NCBI RefSeq assembly: GCF_963678635.1
Contig: NC_087062.1
Span: 96,649,705-96,713,704, forward strand
DNA from: Symsagittifera roscoffensis
Lineage: Eukaryota > Xenacoelomorpha > Acoela > Convolutidae
DNA: 64,000 bases
Reading direction: 5' to 3'
Below are positions 21,367-30,712 of this stretch, piece after piece. Position numbers and translations under genes: made by a program. The notes under the pieces were generated by a model. The model was given only the letters and a program-made list of their open reading frames with translations. It ran no database searches and had not been told where the DNA came from. Within the stretch, counting starts at the first letter, position 1. The number at the start of each line of letters is the position of its first letter.

Positions 21367-21864
21367 CTAACTTAGTGTCTGCCAGGGTTCGCGCCGTTTT
21401 CTTCGACTCTTGGCGGTTATGGTCAGACCTGCCAAGAGCATAGGGGGTATTAGGTTTTCTTTTTCTCCCCCGGCTGGTGTCGCACCATCTCCTTGCCCGC
21501 TCTCACTTGAACGACCCGCACTAGTCAGAGAGGTCACCACTGTCTTGGCTTTTGATTTCACCACCCTCTGATTCACGACTCGACTCCCTGTCTTTCCTTT
21601 AAGTCTCTTCAGCCCTTTTTTGGCTCGTCTAACAAGTAATTTCTTTGTGCCCTGCTGATCATCGGCACTGTCTTCTGTAACTGACTCGGTCAGAACATCC
21701 GACTCCATGGAGTTCACTATTTTCTGCAGGACCTCGCGCATGATGGGTTGATTCAATCCCACCTTCATTATGGACTGTGTCCCATATCGTCGTATCACGT
21801 CCCACGAACTTTCCATGAAATTCACTCGGCTCCAGGTTGCTCCTGTCTTGCCTTCCAATTCCAT
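21367..21864 (-). CDS. Small basic protein of the giant element
   Basis: 165 residues starting ATG at 21864, twelve bases after the TAG ending the 676-aa ORF and in the same frame, so readthrough would fuse the two. The middle is strongly basic (KKLLVRRAKKGLKRLKGK, then VVNQRVVKSKAK) and the end is basic (TAKSRRKRREP), suggesting nucleic-acid binding or nuclear import. No family recognised. The TAG context is GAA TAG GAG. Confidence 0.6.
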   Translation of the reverse strand: MELEGKTGATWSRVNFMESSWDVIRRYGTQSIMKVGLNQPIMREVLQKIVNSMESDVLTESVTEDSADDQQGTKKLLVRRAKKGLKRLKGKTGSRVVNQRVVKSKAKTVVTSLTSAGRSSESGQGDGATPAGGEKENLIPPMLLAGLTITAKSRRKRREPWQTLS

Positions 21865-21876
21865 TTGATATCTCTC

Positions 21877-23907
21877 CTATTCCTCCTCTGGCAACGTACT
21901 GAGGAATGATATCTTCATCGACTCTTCGATTTTCCTTCTCCTCGGTGATTCGTGAAGCAGTCTCTGCGGATCCCTGCTCCGGCACTCTCTAGCCTGGCTT
22001 ATTGGGTCTATCGGGGATAGATCGGCCGACGCCTCCTTTGTAGGAGACATGAAGGACGATGGTGTCATCAGCAATAAACTCCCATCGACCTCCCCATCGT
22101 CGTCTTCACTGAACCTGTATTCTAGCAAGTCCCTCTCCAACGCTCCTAGATCGGTCTCTCCTGATTTTTCCGTCTTATTCCCGCCGGTCTCGTCATCTTT
22201 ATCGTCTTGGTCCATCGGATCGTCGTCGTCAGCATCAGGCTTTGGCTTGGGTCCCGAGGGTCCTTGTTGTGCACTTGTGCCCGAATCCGGCCGAGCCGGT
22301 ACGGTCATATCTCCTGCATGATAAAACAATTCATCATCCACCAGGAATTCTACTAACTCCTCGCCATGTGGAGCCAGGTCTTCTATTGTTATGTATGAGC
22401 CTCCTCTGCTCTCCCTCGCCACTTCCAGCATCACTACTTTCGCTTCTCCCGACCACTTCAGTCTCGATAAGTCATCTGTTGGAGAATACACTTCGTTCCA
22501 TACTTCAGCCGCGACCTCTGGTCTCCTGGAGGGTAGCGCTTTGATCTTTTTCCTGCTCCAAGCATCAGGAAATGTGAAGTCGAACGTGTGTGCGGCTGCA
22601 GCGTTCCAGCTGATGAAGCGCGGCTCCATCCCTTCACTCCACTTCAGCGTTCTCTTCTCTGCGTCACGAGCTGCTCCAATGCGAGGGGCAATGATGGGAG
22701 ATGTGACTCCCAACAACATCCTCCTTATCGGTGGATATCGAGGGCATTGGTCCGGCAGCGGCCTGGACCCAGGAAGCCATGTCTGCTGATTCTCTTTTGC
22801 ATGTGTGTAGGCTCCTGGCAATTGAGGTACTCTCACAGCCTCTCCTGTATCTTTCACCACTGGTCTCAAATTCCAAAGTTTTGGGTTGAACTGAACGTGG
22901 GAAAGATCCTCGCGGCCCATTCGACACTTGAAGTGGTTGTTGAAGTCCGGATCGATTCGCATCATGACAGCCAAGTCTGTCAGTAAGGACATGCCACAGT
23001 ACTGCTTACATTCGCCTGCGTTCGTCGCCACCTTGTCTTCTCCCGTGACGCTTCTGTTCTGCTGCAAGAGGTACTGAAGCAGGAGAGTCCTCCAGTCCTT
23101 CATCTTCCTGAGCGAGGCATTTTCCAACTGTGCATTGAACTCACGACTGGGTCCCTGTAGTTGCTCAGGGTAACGTAACAGCACAAGCAAGTCACCCAGC
23201 CGACCGTATGTCATGGCAGTCAGGGTTAGGAGTCCGTCCAGTCTCAAATCTCCCAACGCTTGGGTGAAGAGGTTTGCCGGTCCTTTCACAAAGTTTTCAT
23301 GACCAAATGTCACGTATAAGGCTAGCACCAGGCCGATTGACAACTTCCTGATGTCCTTGACGAAACTCGCGATCAGGTTCCTAGATGCCTTCGGATAGCA
23401 CGTTGACAGGAAGGATGGCGTCCATCCCACTCCCATTCCACCCATGATAGCATCTGATCGCTCATATTGTGCTTTCGTGGCCAGTACGTCAGCTTGGAAC
23501 TTGTCCAGCGACATCGTGTTTACGTCCTGCATTAGTTTCAACATCTTACCTCCGGCTAACTCCCGGGCATCAAACAGATTCCTTAGATACACACGTATCT
23601 CCTTAATTACTGCCGGCGCGTGCTCGAACGCATCCTCACCCAAGGTGCACAGCCTCGGTGACAAATACAGCCATACGTTGTTGTGTGGCTTCGTACGCAA
23701 AGCCATTGCCATGAGGTCCTCCTCCGCTGACGTCATATTCTTCCTGATCATCCTTCCTTGCTCATTCTCTGCATGATCCATCTGTCTGAACCAGAGATCA
23801 TCAGCCACCTGTTGTACTAACAGATGATCGTCATCTACCCCTGGTCTTAACTTCAGCAATCTGGCAAAGTTGGACAGTTCCAACCCCAGAACCTCATCCA
23901 GCACCAA
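21877..23907 (-). CDS. Unknown 676-residue protein of the giant element
   Basis: An intact frame with no nearby ATG. The frame follows the TGA of the 1047-aa ORF (23920-23922) directly, with four codons between that stop and the first TTG, so it is in frame with the upstream ORF. The N-terminal 450 residues are globular and helical (WLYLSPRLCTLGEDAFEH, SIGLVLALYVTFGHENF). The C-terminal 150 residues are low complexity and highly acidic (KPDADDDDPMDQDDKDDE, YRFSEDDDGEVDG), then Ser/Pro-rich and basic (RLLHESPRRRKIEES). No family recognised. It is either the distal part of a readthrough polyprotein with the SGNH-like ORF or a separately initiated protein. Confidence 0.65.
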   Translation of the reverse strand: MVLDEVLGLELSNFARLLKLRPGVDDDHLLVQQVADDLWFRQMDHAENEQGRMIRKNMTSAEEDLMAMALRTKPHNNVWLYLSPRLCTLGEDAFEHAPAVIKEIRVYLRNLFDARELAGGKMLKLMQDVNTMSLDKFQADVLATKAQYERSDAIMGGMGVGWTPSFLSTCYPKASRNLIASFVKDIRKLSIGLVLALYVTFGHENFVKGPANLFTQALGDLRLDGLLTLTAMTYGRLGDLLVLLRYPEQLQGPSREFNAQLENASLRKMKDWRTLLLQYLLQQNRSVTGEDKVATNAGECKQYCGMSLLTDLAVMMRIDPDFNNHFKCRMGREDLSHVQFNPKLWNLRPVVKDTGEAVRVPQLPGAYTHAKENQQTWLPGSRPLPDQCPRYPPIRRMLLGVTSPIIAPRIGAARDAEKRTLKWSEGMEPRFISWNAAAAHTFDFTFPDAWSRKKIKALPSRRPEVAAEVWNEVYSPTDDLSRLKWSGEAKVVMLEVARESRGGSYITIEDLAPHGEELVEFLVDDELFYHAGDMTVPARPDSGTSAQQGPSGPKPKPDADDDDPMDQDDKDDETGGNKTEKSGETDLGALERDLLEYRFSEDDDGEVDGSLLLMTPSSFMSPTKEASADLSPIDPISQARECRSRDPQRLLHESPRRRKIEESMKISFLSTLPEEE

Positions 23908-23919
23908 CCTAGTTGTGCT

Positions 23920-26900
23920 TCAATCCTTTAGCCCTTGTATGGCATTGGAGATGTCAGCCCAGACGGCGGGTAGCTCAGATCGGGACGGGTAGTAATTATC
24001 TGGGTCTACCAATCTGTTCGGGGCAGGTATTATCACGTTGAATATCCCCTCAGCTATCGTTGTGACCATCTTGTACACAAATTGAAGGGGTTCTGGCAAT
24101 GCGGCGTAGCCTGGCGACAACACAAAAACCACTTTCACTACATTTTGGGTGAAACGTTGTTTCGCCGCCGTTTCCACTTCAGCCATCGACGAGAGCAAAG
24201 TCATTATCGCCTCCCCTATGACCTCGTTGCTCGGGATTGACCCATCCGTCAGACGCGTCAACAAGCCTCTGCTTTGTAGATGATCATTTGAGCCCGCAAC
24301 CACTATCACCTGCGGCTCCATGCTGACCACTCTTCGTACACTTATCATCATACCTATCGCTTGTCCCCAATCTAATTTAGGCGCCGTCAGGAAAACAACA
24401 TCGGGCCAGAATAGAGAACGGGGCGTGTAGAGATAGTCAGAGCTGGCCACTATCAGATACTTGGCAGCCTTCATGTCCAAAGGGTCGTAAGCTGCAAACA
24501 GGCCGTCGCCTATTGGGGCCTTCAAGTTTTCATATCTCCTGTCATCTCCCACCACCGTGGTCGTCCGGGGGTAGTCCCTCGAATATTCGCCAGGCGTCTG
24601 ACCAGGTGGTTTAGCAAACTGCCTGTACATCTTGTGGTGCTTGTTGCTGGGCTTGTTGTCTGTCTGGAATTTGCCCTTGCGAGCAGGTGGCGTCCTTTCC
24701 CGGGTCCTATCTCGAACATCGGTGAGCGACCGGGTGTTCAAAGGTCCAAAGGTGTTGTCATGAGGCAATCCATTCAAGTCTACATGTTGAAGTGAGGTAG
24801 AGGAGCTGAATTTCTCCTGCTCAGCTAGCAGCCAATCCACGCCCGGTATCCGATAAAGTCGCGACACTGTGGGATTTTCTCCGCCAGTCATTCTGATTGC
24901 GTCCTCCCGACACGTCAAGGTGTTCATGTTCAATCTCGCCGATATGTCCGTCTTGTACTGACCCCAATGGCTAGGATCTGACCTATTCCAAAGTAGCCCG
25001 CTGCCTGATTCGATTCCCTCTGCTGGCACGGTACTTGTAGACGGTCCTGCTGTTGAGGCAGGATTTGTTGTGGCAGGCGGATCGTTCCTCCTAGACGCGG
25101 TCTGGGAGTTATTCCTTTTGTTCTGCTCCCCTGATCTCCCGAGTCGACTTCCAATCGATTGCGGCCTGGGAGGAGAGACAGTTTCTAGCCTGTCTCTCAC
25201 GTTTGAGCTCGGAGCAACGGTTGCGGCTGCAGCCGTCTCCGTTGCCAAGGGCCCTAGACGGTTGACGAGGGTTTCGGGCACGGTCGCCCTTATTCTACTT
25301 CCTCCAGTCGAACTGGTCCGAGCCAGAGAACTGGTCCCCCTCGACTCTTGTTCCGCTTCCTTCAATTGTGTCTGAAACACATCATTAATCCAGTGCCTCC
25401 CTCGTTGGGTATTGAAGTGCACTCCATCTCTGGTGAGCGCGATGTGATCAATCATGCGCAGCATGTTCTCGAGATCCAGAAGTCGCAACTCGCCAGGGTT
25501 GTTCCTCACCAGAGTGCGGGTCATTTCGTTCCATCGTGTCACGTTGCCATTCATGAAATCTGCAACCATGGTGCCCACCATAGGATTTAGTGGTATCGTG
25601 CACAAGATTACGAGCTTGGGTCTGTATTTTTCTTTCAATTCATACCAGAGACACACCAATAGGGGCTCCCACTTGCTCTCCGGAGTCACAGGTTCTCTCG
25701 AGACGTCATTGGTCCCCAGCATTATTATCAATGTATCCAGGTGATCCTCGCTCTGGAACTCCATCATTTTGATAACTTGTGCCACTGAGGCTCCTCCAAA
25801 GGACAGAGTGGTAGTCTGGCCATAGACAAAGATCTCATTCAGATCTCTCACCAAACTGTCTCCAATGATCAAGTGGCGACTCCCTGGGGGAATTACCTGG
25901 TCGTTTGTGGCGTGGTTCCAGCTCATATCATTCAGGCAGGCTCGAGGATGCTCGGCTGGCACTTGCGTGAACTGATGACGTGTCATCAGATTCTTCCTAA
26001 TGTCTACCACGCGAGACTTCTGAAAGACTCCGCCAGGCGCAGAGCACGCTATCGTGCGTGTTGCTCGCTCCGAGCTATTTGAATGATCACGACGTTGGGA
26101 AGGAACGATCCTAACCAGTGTCCGCTCAGTGCCTCTGTTGATCTCATCCATTGTGGCTCTGGCTACCTGGTTAAATGACTCCTGGAATTGAGGAGCTAGG
26201 TAGGTGTCGGCAGGGTCTAGTATCGTGTACCTCTGACTCGAAGCAGGCGATCGTGTCTGCTGAGGAGCCTCGGGTCCCCTTGATGCACGTAAGTCCAGAG
26301 CCTCAGGCCCTCTCGATGCGCGCAGCTCCTGCGTCGTTGTCCTGGGGCGCGTATCACTGGATCCTTCCAAGGACTTCATGCTTGCCAGAACTTCCGGTGA
26401 CACCTGGCTCACTTTAGCCATATATAGCTCCTTCAGGTGCTTTATCTCGTCCTCCTTGTAGGCCACCTGCAGATCTTCAAACTTCTTCTTCCATTCGTCT
26501 CTTTCTCGAGCTATCGCCCTGTACTCCTGAAGTTTGGCACACAGCTCGTGCTGATCTCTCTCCTTCTTCTCCAGTGTCTCAATCGTCTCCGACGTCTGGA
26601 TCTCTATCTCGTTCACTCTCACTCTCTTCGGAGGAGGAGCAGCTGTAGGAGAATCGACCGAGTGTGACAGGCCTGGCCCATCACGCTGTCTCTTCGCTCC
26701 GATGAGTGGCTGCGCAGGTTGGACGGGTAAGGGCATCTCACCTAGCCGGTGGTCCCTTTGCTCACCCAGTCCTGGCTCACGAGCCAGGTCGTGGCCAGAC
26801 ATTTCTCCACGTCGCCATCTCATCAATCGGTTTCGACCTCTCTCGGCGGTCCCGGACTCGCCGTAGGCCAACATCAACACAACTTCTGTAGGGCGATTCC

Positions 26901-27063
26901 CTCGACCCTCTCGTCCCAGTGCATTGAGGAGTGCGACCACAAACATCGCCAACCCCGGGTCTTCTCGTGTGAAATCACAATCGATCAGCCGCTGATAGAT
27001 CTCGTCTAGAGTCGCTCCTAGACTCGCTGAGAGGAATTCCATGAGTTCGTTCGTGTCACCCAT
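23920..27063 (-). CDS. 1047-residue protein with two SGNH-hydrolase-like domains
   Basis: ATG at 27063, TGA at 23920. Residues 1-120 are unassigned and basic towards the end. About 160-230 is a charged coiled coil (ERDQHELCAKLQEYRAIARE). About 395-560 is an SGNH/GDSL-type esterase fold with all key blocks: HLIIGDSLVRDL (nucleophile Ser), SFGGAS (Gly), IIMLGTNDVS (Asn), and ALTRDGVHFN (Asp and His). A long Ser/Pro/Arg-rich linker follows. About 850-1045 repeats the fold in degenerate form: LIVASSDYLY where GDS is expected and VVAGSNDHLQ where GTND is expected, with no clear D-x-x-H. The first domain could be an active esterase or deacetylase and the second a binding domain; both are inferences. 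SGNH esterases are known in ORF1 of some LINEs but are unusual in LTR elements. Confidence 0.8.
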   Translation of the reverse strand: MGDTNELMEFLSASLGATLDEIYQRLIDCDFTREDPGLAMFVVALLNALGREGRGNRPTEVVLMLAYGESGTAERGRNRLMRWRRGEMSGHDLAREPGLGEQRDHRLGEMPLPVQPAQPLIGAKRQRDGPGLSHSVDSPTAAPPPKRVRVNEIEIQTSETIETLEKKERDQHELCAKLQEYRAIARERDEWKKKFEDLQVAYKEDEIKHLKELYMAKVSQVSPEVLASMKSLEGSSDTRPRTTTQELRASRGPEALDLRASRGPEAPQQTRSPASSQRYTILDPADTYLAPQFQESFNQVARATMDEINRGTERTLVRIVPSQRRDHSNSSERATRTIACSAPGGVFQKSRVVDIRKNLMTRHQFTQVPAEHPRACLNDMSWNHATNDQVIPPGSRHLIIGDSLVRDLNEIFVYGQTTTLSFGGASVAQVIKMMEFQSEDHLDTLIIMLGTNDVSREPVTPESKWEPLLVCLWYELKEKYRPKLVILCTIPLNPMVGTMVADFMNGNVTRWNEMTRTLVRNNPGELRLLDLENMLRMIDHIALTRDGVHFNTQRGRHWINDVFQTQLKEAEQESRGTSSLARTSSTGGSRIRATVPETLVNRLGPLATETAAAATVAPSSNVRDRLETVSPPRPQSIGSRLGRSGEQNKRNNSQTASRRNDPPATTNPASTAGPSTSTVPAEGIESGSGLLWNRSDPSHWGQYKTDISARLNMNTLTCREDAIRMTGGENPTVSRLYRIPGVDWLLAEQEKFSSSTSLQHVDLNGLPHDNTFGPLNTRSLTDVRDRTRERTPPARKGKFQTDNKPSNKHHKMYRQFAKPPGQTPGEYSRDYPRTTTVVGDDRRYENLKAPIGDGLFAAYDPLDMKAAKYLIVASSDYLYTPRSLFWPDVVFLTAPKLDWGQAIGMMISVRRVVSMEPQVIVVAGSNDHLQSRGLLTRLTDGSIPSNEVIGEAIMTLLSSMAEVETAAKQRFTQNVVKVVFVLSPGYAALPEPLQFVYKMVTTIAEGIFNVIIPAPNRLVDPDNYYPSRSELPAVWADISNAIQGLKD

Positions 27064-27542
27064 TTCTTATCGTGTTGATTCTCGTCTTCGTGTAGTTTCT
27101 TCTTTGATTAAGTGAATTCAATAAACAATTCTTGATCAATCAAGATCTAAAAAACAATTTACGACTTAAAACTATCATTTTTTTGATTGAACATCAATCA
27201 ACTCTTTTAAAACTCTTCATCGGAATTCTCTTTTTCAATTCTGATTTAAAATTCTAGCACCAAGGTGGATCGTCCACCTATATCTGCGTCAGGATGGCAC
27301 AGATGAGCGCTGTCACCTTGATGACCTGGAGTACTCCAGGTCCTTTATGACATAAAACATAAAACATATCATAACAATAACATAACACATAAACGTCATA
27401 TACCTACACTATCACTTACAAACATCAAACTTAATCCTAATCTAAAACTTAATACTAAACTAAACCTAATCCTAATCTAAAACCTGATCCTAAACTCTAT
27501 CAAGTTGACTTAATAAAAACCACTTATCGCTGAATGCATTTC
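27064..27542 (-). promoter_or_regulatory. Spacer with perfect palindromes between macro-like and SGNH ORFs
   Basis: The only sizeable gap between ORFs of the giant element. It holds a 20-bp perfect palindrome at 27323-27342 (half site GACCTGGAGT) and a 7-bp stem with a 3-base loop at 27263-27279 (AGGTGGA/TCCACCT). It also contains a degenerate run of the word aatcctaatctaaaa (27428-27500). This is a plausible place for an internal promoter, a splice acceptor or an internal ribosome entry signal serving the downstream ORFs. The function is not shown. Confidence 0.45.
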
Positions 27543-28736
27543 CTAGCATATACTCAGATAGTATTTTTTATGTAAGTAAACTTCTATGTCAGTTTCTGAA
27601 AATATCACATGTACAAGAGCGTACCACTCTCTCGGGTGTAGCTTCCCTCTATTGGGATCATAAACTGGTAACGAGAGAGAAGTCACACCTCTCTCAACCA
27701 GGAAATCCCTAAGTCGAGTCAAGGTCAATACCAAGCTCTCCGGATTCACGTGTTGCCTATCAGTAGCTTTCGTAACCAAAAAACACAAATATTTCCCTGG
27801 TATCTGGGATGCGAAAGGAGGCAACGCTATCATTCCTCCTACACCAGGCCTCTGTTTCCATAAAAACTCGACATTCTTGTATTCTCTTTTAAAATCAGCT
27901 GCTAAAGCTGTTTTGAAGCTTACATCCGCCGTTATCGCTATTGCACATGTGCGTTCCGTAAGTATGAAATCGCTGTCCGTTATAACGATATTACTCGAAT
28001 AATGGTTCGGTAAGTCAAAATAAGATTCAAAAACTCGTCCGAATGGTGGTTTTCTAGCATTTTCGCCTTCCGTTTCTAGTTCGCCGGTTTCTCTTGCCGA
28101 TTTCAATTTTTTTATTATGAGATTTTTGGTGTGGGTGAGTCCTACCCCCACTCCCCGGACAAAAATATCCATCGACGTCCCCGTCGATCGCCCAAAGTCT
28201 AGGAGACCGAGGTTGGATTGTGGAACTCGTAGAGGACCATCTGGTGCGACCCAGTTGGACTCGGTATTGTCATGACTGATGTATTTGATGCCGTCCTTAT
28301 CGACGTCCTGAATTGTCAGGATGGTTTCTTTTGGATCTGTTGGCAGATCATGGAGCCATTCGAGCACGCGCAAGTTCGTTAGTTCTTGCTCATGAGTCTG
28401 TTCCGCTTCTGGTTCGAACTCCACTTCCGGTTCTGATCGATCATCGATCCAATCCTGATCCATATCATTGACCAAGTCGATCTCTTCTAGCACCGCCACT
28501 TCATCCAGTCCCACTAGTGAGTCCATGACTTCACTTACAACTATCCTGTCCACAACGAAATCCTCACCATACGGATTGTATTTCTTCTTGTTTTTTTCCC
28601 TTTTACTCTGGCGTGTTTCCATGGTGAGAGGAAAATCAGGCTGTGTTCCTTTGTCAATTTCAGTTTGTTCCGGGCAGTCCCAGTCTTCTTCGGCATAAGG
28701 TAGAGTTTCATCGTCCACCTCTACTCGCTCGGTCAA
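27543..28736 (-). CDS. Diverged macro-domain protein of the giant element
   Basis: 397 codons from a TTG that overlaps the TGA of pol; the first ATG is codon 39 (28622). The frame is -1 relative to pol and is open back to about 28787, so entry by frameshift or reinitiation is possible. Residues 40-60 are basic and 90-125 acidic. Residues about 249-388 look like a macro domain of the TARG1 class: ERTCAIAITADVSFKTALAADF, then YLCFLVTKATDRQHVNPESL, then GVTSLSLPVYDPNRGKLHPREW and FSETDIEVYLHK. The VTK motif with its Lys is kept, but the Gly-rich GCGLD loop is replaced by YDPNRGKLHP, so chemistry may be altered or lost. It probably recognises ADP-ribose or a related ligand. The assignment rests on motif order, not on a search. 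Confidence 0.65.
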   Translation of the reverse strand: MTERVEVDDETLPYAEEDWDCPEQTEIDKGTQPDFPLTMETRQSKREKNKKKYNPYGEDFVVDRIVVSEVMDSLVGLDEVAVLEEIDLVNDMDQDWIDDRSEPEVEFEPEAEQTHEQELTNLRVLEWLHDLPTDPKETILTIQDVDKDGIKYISHDNTESNWVAPDGPLRVPQSNLGLLDFGRSTGTSMDIFVRGVGVGLTHTKNLIIKKLKSARETGELETEGENARKPPFGRVFESYFDLPNHYSSNIVITDSDFILTERTCAIAITADVSFKTALAADFKREYKNVEFLWKQRPGVGGMIALPPFASQIPGKYLCFLVTKATDRQHVNPESLVLTLTRLRDFLVERGVTSLSLPVYDPNRGKLHPREWYALVHVIFSETDIEVYLHKKYYLSIC

Positions 28737-30712
28737 CTCCAGGTCCAGGTCTCGTTCCCGTCGTTTTTGTCGCGAGTACCTCTCTCATTCACTTCACAAG
28801 CAGGGTCCACTATTAAATAGTCTCCCTCTTGCATGTCCGCTGGGATGCACCAGTCCTCTGACGAGGCATTGTGTGGTTTGATGTTTTCGTAATGAGCCGC
28901 TCTTCCAGTGCTCAACCGATAAAAACGACCTCCTTGGTGCACCTCTGTTATCTGAAATGGACCACGCCATTTCTTTAGCAGTTTCTTGGTTCCTTTTGGT
29001 GGAACCACTTCCTGGAACACCCAGACGTAATCGCCAACTGAGTAGGCTTTTGCATCGGCTGTCCTTTTGTCAAACCTCCTTTTCTGTCTAATTTGCGCCT
29101 GTTGCGTGTTCCTCCTGCATAAGTCATTGAGGTCCTGTTGTCTTCTAATAACATCCCTCACGTACGTTTGCGGTGCTGTCCTCTTCCCCTCATATTCGGG
29201 GTAGAAGAACGTCAACGGCAGTGCTTTCTCGTGACCCGTCAGCATCATATGCGGACTTATTCCCATGGTGGAATGCTCCGTACTGTTGTAAGCACCCATC
29301 ACTTGTGGCAAGTGCCTATCCCAGTCATCCATGTAGCGTGAGCAGTAGACTCTCAACATGGATACCAGCGTGCGATTCTGCCTCTCGACTAGGCCATTCG
29401 TTTGCGGGTGATAAGTGGTCGAGTGAGCTTGCGCTACCTGCGACCTTTTCCTTAACTCTTTCGTGAGATCACCTACGAATGCTTTGCGATTGTCCGATTG
29501 GAACGTGATGGGGCAGCCATGCCTTGCTATCCACACGTTCATCAAATGATCGCATGTTTCTTCCACCGATGCTGTCATGCAGGGTGCTGCCTCCGCATAC
29601 TTCGTAAAATGGTCGATCATCACCAGCACCTGATTATAGCCCGTTGCTGTCATGCAGATTTTCTGATGATCAATTTGCACCACTTCGTTGAAACCCGACG
29701 ACTCTATTGACTGTAGGGGGAACCTTAGTTTCCTGGGATCCTTTGCTTGTTGACAAGACAGGGATGCGGCTATCCATTTCTCACAAGCCTTCTTCAATCC
29801 CGGCCATTCGAATCGTTTCTGTATCCTGTTGTATACTTTGTCCACACCTTGATGACCCATCTGATCATGTGAACGAAAGAGCAATTCGATTTGGTACAAC
29901 TGTGGTAACACTATTGAATTGTATTTATAAAGGACCTTGTCCTCCTCTTTACGTTTACAGGCTACGATTCCATCCTTGTTCAGGTACAACAAGTCTTTCC
30001 TTTTCAGGTAAAATTGCTTTAAGATCTTGTAGCTGTCTTCTTCCAAGTCCCCTTTGTCGGGTGCTCCATTCTCGATCCACCTCTTTAGACTGCTCGTCAT
30101 TCTATCGTTTCGTTGGGCCCATAGGAGATCCGACAGCCTGTACCTGGCTTTCAAATATGTCTTCACCACGTTCATTTGCCCGCTCATTATTTCCGGAGCA
30201 TGAGCATCGTCCATCAACTTGACACACCATATCTTTTTCAAGGGCGTTGCTTCTTGCACAGATGGTTCCAGACTGGTACGAACGACCGTACCATGTGGCA
30301 GCAAAATATCTGGTACGACTCCATTTTTCATGGTTTTCGCCATGACTACACCACAAGCCCATGGGGACTTCGACGGCTCGATCATGTCATATTCCATTAA
30401 CATCTCGATTTCCTTCCTACATGCCTCTGACTTCTGAGGGGTCATTCTTCTAGCCCCTTCTCTATGAGGTACCGAGCCCTCTTCTATCTCAATCTCATGT
30501 TCTACAAAATTACAGCAACCTATGTCGGCCTTGTGTTTCGAAAAAACGTCTGCGTTCCGACTTAGCACCGCTCTGAGCGATTGTAGTTCCTTATCTGATA
30601 TTCTACCCTTCAAATGTTCTATCTCAGGCAGGATTGGTCTATCAGCTGCTAACTCTGACTCTGTCGGCCTCTCGGGGAAGTTGGAACAACTAGACAGCCC
30701 ATCGTCTGTTTC
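28733..30712 (-). CDS. pol: pol of the giant element: integrase present, RT and RNase H deleted in frame
   Basis: Open from the codon after the in-frame TAG (30713-30715) to the TGA at 28733; no ATG is needed if it is read through from Gag-protease. It starts with the segment that precedes RT in Ty3/gypsy pol (LSRNADVFSKHKADIGCC, MLMEYDMIEPSKSPWA) and then jumps near 30322, after MAKTMKNG, to sequence expected after RNase H. No YxDD box or RNase H motif exists in the element. The integrase is largely complete: HHCC-type module (SHDQMGHQGVDK … WIAASLSCQQAK, with one expected Cys apparently Ser), catalytic Asp in VVQIDHQK, Asp in TFQSDNRKAF, and Glu in NGLVERQN. The last two are separated by exactly 35 residues. 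A C-terminal GPY/F-type module follows (KKWRGPFQITEVHQGG). This copy could integrate but needs RT in trans. Confidence 0.85.
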   Translation of the reverse strand, partial: ETDDGLSSCSNFPERPTESELAADRPILPEIEHLKGRISDKELQSLRAVLSRNADVFSKHKADIGCCNFVEHEIEIEEGSVPHREGARRMTPQKSEACRKEIEMLMEYDMIEPSKSPWACGVVMAKTMKNGVVPDILLPHGTVVRTSLEPSVQEATPLKKIWCVKLMDDAHAPEIMSGQMNVVKTYLKARYRLSDLLWAQRNDRMTSSLKRWIENGAPDKGDLEEDSYKILKQFYLKRKDLLYLNKDGIVACKRKEEDKVLYKYNSIVLPQLYQIELLFRSHDQMGHQGVDKVYNRIQKRFEWPGLKKACEKWIAASLSCQQAKDPRKLRFPLQSIESSGFNEVVQIDHQKICMTATGYNQVLVMIDHFTKYAEAAPCMTASVEETCDHLMNVWIARHGCPITFQSDNRKAFVGDLTKELRKRSQVAQAHSTTYHPQTNGLVERQNRTLVSMLRVYCSRYMDDWDRHLPQVMGAYNSTEHSTMGISPHMMLTGHEKALPLTFFYPEYEGKRTAPQTYVRDVIRRQQDLNDLCRRNTQQAQIRQKRRFDKRTADAKAYSVGDYVWVFQEVVPPKGTKKLLKKWRGPFQITEVHQGGRFYRLSTGRAAHYENIKPHNASSEDWCIPADMQEGDYLIVDPACEVNERGTRDKNDGNETWTWS

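Noticed and set aside
18706-26891. Many plus-strand ORFs of 60-160 codons
   Set aside because: They are antisense to the long minus-strand ORFs of the giant element and have no recognisable motifs.
18432-27063. Idea that the accessory ORFs are captured host genes unrelated to the element, or a host gene cluster
   Set aside because: They lie between matching LTRs, all on the element's coding strand, without introns and with near-zero spacing, so they belong to the element.
27410-27500. Telomere-like cctaatctaaaac repeats
   Set aside because: Short, irregular and internal to the giant element; no true telomere unit.
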